Shown piece by piece: positions 13,612 to 24,800 of a stretch of DNA of 64,000 nucleotides (position 1 is the first letter of the stretch; each line of letters opens with the position of its first letter). The stretch comes from Steinernema hermaphroditum (lineage: Eukaryota > Nematoda > Chromadorea > Rhabditida > Steinernematidae), in assembly GCA_030435675.1 (NCBI GenBank), contig CM059623.1, positions 16,018,205 to 16,082,204 of the forward strand. Direction: 5' to 3'. The position numbers were made by a program, and so were the translations under genes. Below the pieces are notes generated by a model, which had not been told where the DNA came from, made no database searches, and saw only the letters and a list, made by a program, of their open reading frames with translations.

Positions 13612-14926
13612 CACACCCAGTAAACTAATGGATAGTGTTCCCAAATACAAAGTGGTTTCGAGTTTTATTTTGTAGGAGAAATTTGGATGCGACATTGTTT
13701 TGTTTAATCGATAGATGGTGTTTTCGACAAGCAAGTGGGTACAAATAAGGGCCGATAGGCTCGAGATCCTCGTCTTTATCACCGGTAGGTTTCAAATTTT
13801 CGTGATTACGAACTCACCCCTAATATCATAGATTTCCACCCACGTTCTCCCTGCAGACAATCGTTTTTTCAAACAAACTCCTTGCAAGAGTTTAATTAAA
13901 CTTTTTATGCGAAGTTTTCTTTTTCTTCCCCCACTACATTTTCTCATTTCTTCAGTCGACCTTTACAGCTTTCCTCCTCCTCCTTCCTCGCTCCAATCAA
14001 CACGCCATACACCTTTGCCCAAATCACCCCCATTCACGAGTCCTACGCGCTATTTTTAGCCGTCCGCACACCTCGGCCCCGCTCATTATCTGCTTGTTCT
14101 CCACGCGTGCGCCAAGCACTCTATCTCTGCTTCTTCGCGTGTTTTCCAAAAATTGGGCCCTCCGGCGGTGGAGTGTCCACGCGCGAGCGGGGATTGACAG
14201 GGGATATACGCTAGTAATCCATCGCGCGCGAGAGAAGAAGAAGAAGAAAATAAACAAGATGATGCACTTGTCCTAATGAGTACGGTGTTTTCGGTGCTGA
14301 GCGGCGGGGCGCTTGGAGAAGAAATCCGAAAATAGATTTATTTAGGTAATTAAGTTAGGCTGGATGTCGTAAGTATTGAGACGACCGATAGAAACATTCT
14401 ACAACGCCACGATCAGTGGGCGTGTGCGCACCCTCCCTCCTATCCTCTTAGATCTGCGAAAAACCGAGATTCATTTGTCGTAAATCCGGTTGCCCACTCC
14501 CGCTTTGCCCATGAGTCGCACACCAATAAATTAATAAATTATGACTCCTGTCGCGAAAGGCCTCCCACTGGGCATAAATACGGGCTGAACACCCCTAATA
14601 GTCGACGATCGACTGTTTTCGCTATCCGCCCCGTGAGTGTCGTCGTCTTGAAGTCCACAGGTATGCGCATCAGCGTTAGGAATCGCAATAATGTTTACCG
14701 GAAGTGCGTCTCGGATTTCCGACATGTTAGTCGGATAGTGTTTTTTAGAGTTTCGATTTGCACTTTTGCTCTGATCTGTGACATGTTGCATTATGCGAAG
14801 TGATTTTATAATGTGTAATTTGTAAATCGAACAACTCCCCATAGAGATGAAAAAATGTTTATTTCTTTCTTCTTAGTCATATGAATCTCTTGAGCTTAAT
14901 AATAGTGAAAGAAACGAAAGAAGTTA

Positions 14927-15214
14927 ATGAAACGAAAGTTGAATGAAACGCCCGATAGCTCCTCAGATGGAGACACCAAGAACACTCTTAGGGCGCCCAT
15001 AGAATCGTTTGTATTCGGCTCAGGCAAGACGGAAGGCTTCCCGATTTCGGTATCAGTGAACCCATTGCTTCCCGTCTGTGCGTCTCATTGCCAACTTGTT
15101 CCTAACGTCGATCGGAGACGGATCATCGCCACCCTCGGTCCTCAGTTCGATTGCTCTCTGAAATTGGCCGTTCCTTGTCGATTAAACGCTAAAAACACAA
15201 ATACACAAACATAA
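14927..15214 (+). CDS. Unrecognised short open frame
   Basis: I do not recognise it. The first ~50 codons (MKRKLNETPDSSSDGDTK, then a glycine/serine stretch) have protein-like composition with an acidic-serine patch after a basic start. The later part is less convincing and may run into an intron, since GT dinucleotides follow the codon for QL near 15096. No domain, no poly(A) signal and no neighbours of known function. Could be a first exon of an unidentified gene or chance. Confidence 0.2.
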   Translation: MKRKLNETPDSSSDGDTKNTLRAPIESFVFGSGKTEGFPISVSVNPLLPVCASHCQLVPNVDRRRIIATLGPQFDCSLKLAVPCRLNAKNTNTQT

Positions 15215-16046
15215 GGAATCGTCGCTTTCCGTTCGTATAGAAATCATACACTTTGGAGCATGGACCACCTTGCTAGGTTTTGTGAGTGGAGCACCTTTTG
15301 CGAGGTTTTCATGAAATTTTAACCAAATTGGCTAATTACGCACTAGTAAATAGATGCCCGGCACTCCATTGTCTCTCGTCGTTTGCTTTCTTCGTACCGT
15401 ACAACGATGCCAATTGTCCCAGTATATAGTTGGGCAACCGGAAGCCGGATTGGATTTGGCTCGGAGCTAGGTGGGCCGACTCCGATTGTGCAATCAACCC
15501 GAGTCGGCATCTCTGCCAGCATGTAATTGTAACTCAATGGCTTTACCGGCGGACAGCATAGCAATTTTCTCATCTCCGTCAGATGGATGTTTGACTCTCT
15601 TTGAAGTTCTAGTAAATTGCCACAAGATACACTTGTGGGAGATGCGTCAACTACATAATTCACCACCTTCCCCCTTATTTACGTCGCCAATTTTTGGATC
15701 ACGAACGGAATCTAATTGGCCACTTCTATATTTAGACAAAGCTCTCGAATGTCGGGCAGAGTTGTTTGTCATTCGATCCCAATATGTATGCGTGACGTGA
15801 TGAGAGTCGCGTAGCTGTGATGATCTTTGCCTATGCCGTACTTTTTGCGTCTACTTCAAGATCACACTAGCTTATTCACGGCAGTGCTACCCGATACTGC
15901 CTTTATAAGACGCACTACATCTCCTAATGGTGGTACAGGAGAAGTACCTCTTAGTTTTCTTATAGGTCGTATGTTCCAGGTAAGAGTAATCCATCTGAGA
16001 GAGCTTTACTCGAGAGAGTAAAGAGAGAGGTCGATCGATCGTGCTA

Positions 16047-16150
16047 CACAGTGCGGTCCGTAAACATAGCCTCACCTAATTTTTTCAGCGGTTTTTGGGT
16101 TCGCTCTGATCTTGACTAAAAATACGTTAGAAAGAGCGTCGAAAATGATG
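16047..16150. mobile_element. Tc1-like terminal inverted repeat fragment, copy 1
   Basis: ACAGTGCGGTCCG followed by TAAACATAGCCTCACCTAAT matches the copy at 26131 in about 28 of 33 positions. Similarity continues into the subterminal sequence for about 100 bp. The start CAGTG next to a TA is the usual left end of Tc1/Tc3-type elements. No transposase frame is attached. Confidence 0.6.
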
Positions 16151-17475
16151 GCAGCAAGATTGTATTGAGAAATCAGTAGGCGAAGAATGTCGAATTTTTC
16201 CGAGGCCAAATGATAGGGTGGCTAATTTCACCGGTCCATAATGATAACTTGCAAAAATATCGTTTTACCCGACATAAATTCAACAGCACAACAAATGTGA
16301 CACAGAACAGCAACAAGAACTGCTAATGATTGATCTTTTCTCACTTTTCGATGAGTCAGAAATCGAAAAAAATCTGATGAGGCTATCCTCATGGAATGCA
16401 CTGTAACCATCGTTATTGGTCCGAAAGGCTCGGGATATAGCTTATTGCGTATGCTAAGCACTAACTAGGTATGCATGCCGGTGTTCTGTTGGTGAACAAA
16501 ACGAGACTATGCCTTGCGGTTTTCTGGCCTTCGCCTTATTTACTCATCCGATTCTGATTCGTGGATGAGACGCAGCGTATTTTCACCGCCTTATTTACTC
16601 AATCGAAGAAGAAACCCAGCCGGCCATTCTAATTTTAACCCGAAGCACTGGAGTGTTGACGAAAGTGGCATACAGCCGGAGGATCGTTTGTACGACCCGG
16701 AAGGACTTTATTATCGAAAAGGCTAGAGACCAACAATCTGTTTACCCGAAAAATTACTTCCTTGTTTACCAGTTATCTCGGCAGCACTTAAGAGAGTTGA
16801 CTACCGGGTGACTGTAGTAAATAAGCGGTAAATTCATGAAGTCCGAGCTGCAGGATACAAAAATAGCATGAAAAAAAAATAAAATATCCGAAACGTTGGG
16901 CGCTCCACGTGTGGGCGAAGTAGATCGCATCATAAGATGACGATATAACGAGACGTATGCTTCTTACGCATCAGCGATCCGCAGACGTCACTAGAGCTAT
17001 GTTGTTCATCTACGCCGTTCTTATGTGGCGTACAACATACAAGAATACCAGATAGAAGCCCGGTTAAATCCGGCTGAATTTCTTGTAATGGCCAGACAAT
17101 ACGCCGAATATACGGTAATGAAGCAATTTAAAAAATGTGGTGTCTTTGCACGATTTTGCTCTACCATGTAGTCAATGTAGTCAGGTAAATCATATTTCTA
17201 TTCAACCAGTTCATTCTCAATTGAACACTTTAAAACTGCGATCCCTCGATCCGTAGAACTGCCAATAAAGGACCAGGAATTCCTTATTCGAAGCTCCCAA
17301 AACTACAAGGCTCGCCTACTGATGTTTACTGATGCACAAAACGGTGAGCATGCAAATATGATGTTTTAGACCCATGTCTGGACACATCTGAGGTTGAACC
17401 GAACTTATATCCTTTTTGCATATTTCCTAAACAAGGTTTAGGTTCCGGCATAGGAATGTGTCTTGATGTTTAAGC

Positions 17476-17570
17476 TACATAAAAAGAAAAAAAACTTTTT
17501 TTTGTCTGCGGGCTGATCCGAACCCCGGACCTTTTGACTGATTCGGGTTTGTTTGGGTTTTGAGCAGGCC
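17476..17570 (-). repeat. SINE-like tRNA-related element, copy 2
   Basis: On the minus strand a GCTCAA A-box-like start is followed by GGGGTTCGGATC (B-box-like) and a T-rich tail ending TTTTTATGTAG. Same arrangement as at 25345-25437 and 3198-3330. Confidence 0.4.
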
Positions 17571-18299
17571 CCTATTTTCGCGAATTATGTATCCAGATAC
17601 GGAAATCGGTCCATAACGCGGATATGATGGTAGAGTGAAGTTGATCAGAGTGTCAATTTACTTTGCCATGAGATTATGAACCGAAGAAGAGCATCCTAAG
17701 AATGTCAGTCTATGCAATTTGAAAACATTTCACATCCAGTGATCGTTACGGGACGGGATTCTGGAATCGAAGATCGAGTTGATTTTAGAATTGCAGTCGT
17801 TCTTCTGGTTAAGATGGATATCATTCAAAAAGAGTTTGTGCAAAATGCGTTCCATACTTTTGTGGCCATTTCCGTGTCCCCTATATTGAAGTACTTATGA
17901 AAACTGAATAGACGTCATCATGCCCCTGACAAATTTGGAGCACTTCCAACAATGCCCCCTCGGCCTTGTTCTCATAATTACATACATTCATAACGGCTTG
18001 ATAATAATCTAACTGCCCGTCATGTTTACATTTCGCCTTCAGCTATTTAGTCGTTCTCAAGCTGCACTTTTTTCCTCTTCATTTCATCGTCCACTTTACA
18101 TTTCAACACCTCCACTTATTCCACTTTTCGTCGCCGTCGCATTCACCGAACTCCCCTGAGGCCAGCCTCTCTATTCTGGCGACCTACTGTTATTTACGCA
18201 CTCACCTGTTCGCGACGGGTTTGAAGACGAGTTCCCGTGATACTCGCTTCTCCCTGATGATCGCCCTGATTGGATTTCCCCTCGAGATCCTCGAGCGCA

Positions 18300-18827
18300 C
18301 TCCTGCATAGCGGCGGCGTCGTGAGGGCAACAACGAGCGCTTGTTTTTTTTTCGGACGACGCCTCGAGGGGATTAGCGAAGTCGCCGTCGCGCGCGGCCT
18401 CCACCCGCGCGCTCCTTCACCCCCCTTTGGAAGAAGAAGAACGAACCCTCGGCGGCGGTCCCCTTTTTTCAGAGGCCGCCGCGCCTACGCTCGCGTGAGG
18501 CCGGCGATCCCTCGTCGTCGCCGCCGCCGCCGTCGACGATGGCGATGTCGTCGTCGCTTCCTCTCCCGCCCTACTCCACCCCATCAATGTTACGTTCGTT
18601 TCAGAAATTGTCGCGCGCGCGGGAGTGCCACCGTCGGTTCACTTCAAACACGGCCCTCATTACCTAAAGGACCACACGCGCGCGTTTGAAAGCGACCGAC
18701 CGACCGTAATCGCGCCAGTGGACACCGCGTAGACGACGACCACACGCAGACAGCCTTTGAGGGGACGGTGAATGCGGAAGAAAGTGAACAGTTTCGGCAG
18801 AACTCGTTGACCTGACCCGGATTCACC
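18300..18827 (+). promoter_or_regulatory. G+C-rich CpG-dense leader/promoter region of grk-2
   Basis: About 500 bp immediately upstream of the grk-2 start are much richer in G+C and CpG than the flanks. All frames are arginine-rich and none has a recognisable domain. GTTTCGGCAG (ending 18800) could be a trans-splice acceptor 27 bp before the ATG. Inference from position and composition only. Confidence 0.4.
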
Positions 18828-21800
18828 ATGGCCGACCTGGAAGCGGTGCTCGCCGATGTCTCCTACTTAATGGCGATGGAGAAGAGCCGCAGTCAGCCGG
18901 CGGCTCGAGCCTCCAAGAAGATCGTTCTACCCGATCCGAGGTGGGTGGTCCGTTGATCAAAAAAGCAAAACACCCGGTGAACATTGCACTGATTAACCAT
19001 TGACACTGACACAACGAACGATTCATGAATGATACATGAGGCTGTCATTGTCATGAACAGACAGTGTTATGGAAACCTCTTATAATTCACTCATGTGCAA
19101 AAAAAAGAAAAACACTATCGATCGGTCTGATTAACTTGAACATTAATGTAGGAGGACAGGAACGTCTATCAATGGAACTTTTTTTGAGATATTCTCACTA
19201 TATTGTCACATCCATTGATCTAAGTTTCGTTTCTGAAGAGTTCAATTATTTAATACGTAGGGAACCCCTATGTAATGTAGAATAGCAAAGAGATTCAGCT
19301 GCTGATCTGGATTGTCATTTCTAGACCAGGTAGTCCACGTAGGATTCAGTAGTTCCCGTTAAGGCTTGGCTTCGGCTTCAAACCTCTTTTCACAGGATCG
19401 CTTTACTAATCAGCCAGGAGTTCCAATTCTATAGACACTTCTGGCTGATTCTGTTCGTTTATAGACACTTCTGGCTGATTCTGTTCGTTCGATACATAAG
19501 GATGTCATTGTCGAAAGATGAGCCGTTTTGGTTAAAAAACGAGAGGTGTAGGTTGATGAACCACATACTGGACCATGGACCATACATACTGGAATAGGTC
19601 GAGTTACAACTGTTGCATTGCTAGTAGCGCTACTTCGGCGGCACCATTAACTGCCTAATGAAAGAGCATACCGATTCCTTCATTTTTAGTTACGGGAAAC
19701 TTTCAGTATTCAGTCTTTAATCGCAATCTGACAGAGCTTGGTTTGCAGCTGTCTCGTTATTGGTAAACGTTAGCAATATCAGCAATATTGATCCTTCTAT
19801 TGTAACGAAAACGTCTCAAAAACAGCCTTAACTATTGACATTAGGCATGATTGGATGGTTGAAAAGTATGCTGTTTTGAAGCTTTGTTGCTTTCTTCTTT
19901 TTTGTTGTGTTCATATTTAGAGAAATGATCCATTTCCTGATAACACGAGACCGCTTTCTTCTCTTTTTTTCGTTTGTTTTTCTCTGATGGTAAATCAACG
20001 AAATTCGAATACTTTACTTCACTTTCAGTCATGTTTTGAATGGGGTTGCCATTCGAGTCATCGAGTCGACTCGGGTCGAGTCAAAACACCGATTTGAAGT
20101 CCAGTATTGAATTCAAAAGTTCCAAAGTAAGTCGAGCTCGAGTGGCTCAAGGCCGAGTTGACAAGGAGAGGTTCTCAGCTGTCCCACGCCGATTCGACTC
20201 AAATTTGGCAGGGAGGTTGGCATGCCAGAGTGTAGCAAAGCCTGGTAGCTTTCAACGGTAAAGGGGGGTTTACGTTTTATTTCATAGTTCACGTTATCCT
20301 CTACAGTTCTAAGGTTCCCTGATGCCCCCGACGCCACACAAGATACAGTATTCTTGTCAGTCTTTCTCCTTTTTTGATCTGTTTTCTGAGGTTTTCGGCA
20401 TTGCAAGCCAAAATTAACATTGTAAGTAAACAAATGTGTCATTGTAGCAAGAAAAGCAATAAAAAACGACACTCTGCCATGTCTGTCTCCCTGCCAAATT
20501 TCGATCGAATCAAAGCGGCATCTCCTTGTAAGCTACCTTCCGTTCAATGGAATCCGATTCGAATTGCAGTTAAACGAGCCCGAGCTGAGTGCCAAAGCGA
20601 TTCGAATTCGATTGACTCTGGCTGACTGGTGGCAACTCCTCAAATAATGCTTCCTGATAATTGATCTAAGGCCAAAAAACATCACTAAAGAGATCGCTAA
20701 TTTCAATCACAATTCTAATAGACCGTTCATGTCCGACTGTTCATCCGTAACGCCCAACTTTCCGCCTGCCAGAACTAACAAAACGCCCAGAAGTAATTGG
20801 TCATTCAAAAATAAATTCCTAAACGCGGAAGTTGTACTACCATCTCGAAATATGCCTATGTGCCACGGTGCGCAAACATGCACTTCGACAAAGCGTCGTG
20901 ATTTTCTCGCATGACTCATTTTCACAATACATGCTTTACCTAGACATGTCCTAAGAGTACGTGTCTATTGTTTGTAGCTGCAGGTACTCTGGATGCACTA
21001 GCGGTGTATGGAAATGTTATGTACCCCGTTTAAAGTCAACAAACACCTGTTCCGATGTCGGTTAGACATAGAGGATTTCTGATTTGATGCAGCCATATCT
21101 GCCAATGGAAGACCCTGTGGGGTGTGGCCCTTATGAACGAATCGATATCCTCTTGCCGCAGAGTAATTACTGGAAATTGCAGAGCAATTACAGCTAAAAA
21201 CAATTGCAAAAAAAAATTATCACTATAATGTGTGAAATTATTGTTTGATTTAAATGGTAATAAGTATGCGGTAAGAAGTAGACCATGACCAATCTTGTTT
21301 GTCCCTTCTAGTGACCAGGAAAATAAGTGCGAAAGTGTTAGTGCTCATTAGGACGAGAACTAGTAAACATATTTGCCATTCTGAGGACTCAAAACTCCAT
21401 TTTGAAAAAGAAGACCTTATGCACTGAGAATGCGCGCCATCCGATTTCGGGTGTTTACTGGAAAAGTCATCTTTCGATGGGCGAAAGAGGCCTGCATTGG
21501 TCGAAAACATGACGTTAGGCAGTAAACAGTTTTGGCATTTTTAGAGCTATTTATAGAGGATGCCCTTCTTTAACAACCTCCGTCGTCAACTTCCAGAAAA
21601 GCTTCTTCGAGTCTTTGATCTCGGAATGGCCTGATATCAAAAGTAACAAAGCAGTAATCCGCAGTTATGATCCGATCACTCGTTTCCTATGTTTCCTATG
21701 ATACTTATGATCTGTTGTGGTGATGGAGAGGTCCGACACTCCTTGAGATGAGTTTCCGAGCGTCAGCGAATCATTCCAGAGTTGACGAGTAGATCTACTA

Positions 21801-24800
21801 CCATGACGAGGAAACTACTTTCATTGGTCATTGTAGGCGACCAGTTATGACCAAGTAGTCGACCTCGGCGTGCGACCCAAATTTATTTTTTAACACAAGG
21901 CACGAATCCATTACCTTCTGCTGATATATTTTTCGATATTTTTTGAATGTTTAAATTCGAGCTAGCTCATCGAACGGAGTTTCGGACCTTTCCACCATCC
22001 ATTGTGTATCGGAGCATACCCATCCAGAAGGAACCAAGTGATAGTATCATATATTTGGTTGTAGAAGAAAAAGATCCAGCTAACTGTGACACGTGCCAGG
22101 CTTTAAGCCTGTTGATTTTATGCGAGCCCTGTAATTGTGGTGACTTCGGCAAGCCCCGGCTTCGCTTTAGCACAAGCTTAAACCTAAGTCTGCTGATTTC
22201 ATGGCTGTACGTACATCTACCCAGTTTTGCCTATGCTTGCTGTGTCTTTTTCTCCCATAATCCTGTACCTGTCTTCTAAGCCCTAGCCATGGCTTGGCTA
22301 AGGTTATTAGGTTTATTCCTGTATCTACCTACTTACCTGTACTGGTTTTACCTAAGCTTGTGTCACTGTCATAGCTGGGTCTTTTTCTCACTGGGTCTTT
22401 TAATCCCTTAATCATACCTTCAGCTCTCAGATGAAGTTGGAAAATCACCAATTTTGATCGATTACTGATCGTTTCCCTACTGCTACACTTACGGCCTGCT
22501 CATATTTAATTCATTTAAAGCAATTCACAGAAAGAATTTCAAGTACTCTAAGTCTTGCAAAAATTCAGATATTTGCAAGAAGATTTCCATCACTGAACTC
22601 CTACTCCCGAACATCCTTGTCCTAAACCTAATTTTCACTGCGTTCCCATTCGCTCTTTGCCTTTTCATCCAAATTGCGCGAATCATTGCTTGCTTGAGAT
22701 TTAATCGCCGTCGCGTCGAGACCCTCCCAGAGGCCCTCTTTCGCCGATGGGTCTTTCCGAAGGCGACGATCGATCCTCGCCTCTCCGGCCCATCGTCGAC
22801 ATTATTAATTCGGCGCCGGGAAGAGCCTCTCGAGGAAATTATCGCACGCCGATGTTTGGAGTGGCGGGGGAGGTCCCGGCATTTAATGATTGCCCTCCGG
22901 CTCCCCTCTGGACCACACACGTCGCCTTAGGCGTCGGCGTTGATTGCCACATGGCCACACGTGCCTAAGAAGGTTATGCAAACCGCGTTTGTGAAAATCG
23001 AATTTCGCGAACATCGCCTTGGGTCTCTTCAACGCAGTTTGTACTTTCCTTTACTACAGCAATCGAACTAATGACATCTGAAGGCCTAGGCTAGAAGATA
23101 AGGTTAATTGACCGCTATTGGACGTGTGGAGACGCCCACGAGGGTGCTCTCCTAAGCCCCATTTGCGGGTCGTATTCCCAAGAGGTCCGATTACAAGAAA
23201 CTCAAAAATAGCGGAAAGGACACGAATAGGCCTAAAACACATAAAAAACAAATTAATGGGTGTACACTGAACACGTGCAAAGAGGGCGTTGACGCCTACT
23301 CACTTGACCTCGCAGGTCTTTCAAAGTTGTTCATTTTTCGATTAAGCCGGCGTCAAATTGAAAACAACATCGTAATCCTCATAGTGATGTCGTCAAGATG
23401 ATAAAAAACGAGGGCCTTCAATCTCAAAAAGGGTTTCTGGCTCTTGGCTGATGGGGGTATCGAATTCTGTAGGTGCTGGACTCCGACTAGGGGTCAAATT
23501 AATGTGGCTCCACATTGACCGATGCCGCATCACCCAAAAGCCTACACCACATTCAGTGCAGAGCCCAGTTTCTACTATATTACCATCAAAATGATTGTAA
23601 CCACCGTCAAAACCACTTATCAAAATAAGTAATGAGTAAGGAAAATAGAGTCTTTTGTATCGGCGGTAATCGATCAAGTCCTTCATTCGCTGTCTCAGAA
23701 ATAAGTTATGAGTGAGCGGTCGTTCTTGGTAGTCATTGATGGCTTCCAACAGGCCCCGGAAGGAACATCAGGCGGCCGCAGTTCTATTGTTTTGTCAAGA
23801 ACACCGTAATAACCGCTCGAACTTTCGAAATTTTTGATTCCAGTAGTAAGAATTGGAGACTCAGACAGATGGGTGACCCACCACAAAATGGTTAGATACC
23901 GACGCGCACACCATCGTTCTACAGTATCAAGTAAGGCGATTTTGTAAAGAAATTCCGACTTTTTCCATGTAGAATTCCGTAGACGCCCGACTCCGACAAG
24001 GCCACAGCTCAAATCTGCATCTTCGTGTGTCTGGAATACTCAAAGGCAGAGCGACCAAGAGATAATTATTTTTTTTCGGAGATTTTTAGGAGATTTGATA
24101 TTAGGATTTCGGCTATTCCTTTAGTTCGTCATGAATTCATGACCCATGACCCCAAGCAAACAGGCAGTGACTGGTTCTAACAACTTCATAATCAGGAGTA
24201 CACATAAACAAGTGGCGATCAAAAGACTGATGAAGAAGATCTGCTTTTAAAATTTGATAGATTGCCACTTATTTACTGTGATCTGAAGAACCTGTATCAG
24301 CTGCTTGATAGAAACACGGAAAGGATGCTATAGTCATGAAAAAGAAATAGTCAGATGGCCAATGAGAAATCTGCATCAAAGCTCAGAAAAGCATAGCCAC
24401 GTAATCCCTTTTGTGACACGACGGCATACACCCAAGTGCACTGATTTCCATGGCAACCTCCATAGAATGATGACCTGCGTACTTCAATAGTTCTCTCTCA
24501 TCATAGTGTATTGAGTCGCTCTTTCGAACCAGCCTGCCATGCAATTAGCGACCTTCAAGTATTTATCCATTGATAGTGTATTTACACTGATAATCTTCTT
24601 GTTTAGTGTCCGAAGCATCATGCAGAAGTACCTGGAGAAAACGGGTGAGATCAAATTCGAGAAGATCTTCAATCAGCGCCTCGGCTTCTTGCTGCTCAAA
24701 GAATTCGCCGAGCAGATTTCCGAAACATCGACTTGTCCGCAAATCAAATTCTACGAAGCGGTACGTCTTCTTTTGTCCTCTTAATCTTGATCGCGTCCTC

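Larger units (their letters stand above)
5893..14926. other. Long stretch without a supported gene
   Basis: Nothing here can be assigned to a gene family. Longest open frames are 5878-6267 and 6687-7136 on the plus strand; neither shows domains, a signal peptide or splice support. Two short minus-strand segments look like exons: 12655-12700, bounded by TTTTCAG and GTGGTAAG, and a piece near 7930-8150. Neither can be joined to anything. A duplicated segment at 10621-11043, C/T-rich repeats, a (GTA)n microsatellite at about 13594 and a G+C-rich patch at 14040-14240 are present. Confidence 0.5.
15215..18827. other. Stretch without a supported gene; upstream region of grk-2
   Basis: Contains a Tc1-like terminal-repeat fragment (16047-16150), a 70-codon frame at 16514-16726 of protein-like composition but no ATG in register, and a SINE-like copy (17476-17570). 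From about 18300 there is a strongly G+C- and CpG-rich block up to the grk-2 start codon, probably its promoter and 5' leader. CGTCGTCGCCGCCGCC-type triplet repetition occurs around 18510-18560. Confidence 0.5.
18941..24606 (+). other. grk-2: grk-2 intron 1 (5.7 kb)
   Basis: Separates the docking-helix exon from the rest of the kinase. Holds a perfect 30 bp tandem duplication, a candidate terminal-inverted-repeat element (20041-20640), a G+C-rich island (22690-22930) and a degenerate-looking minus-strand coding region (23393-24012). The rest looks featureless. Long first introns often carry regulatory sites, but none can be named here. Confidence 0.8.
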
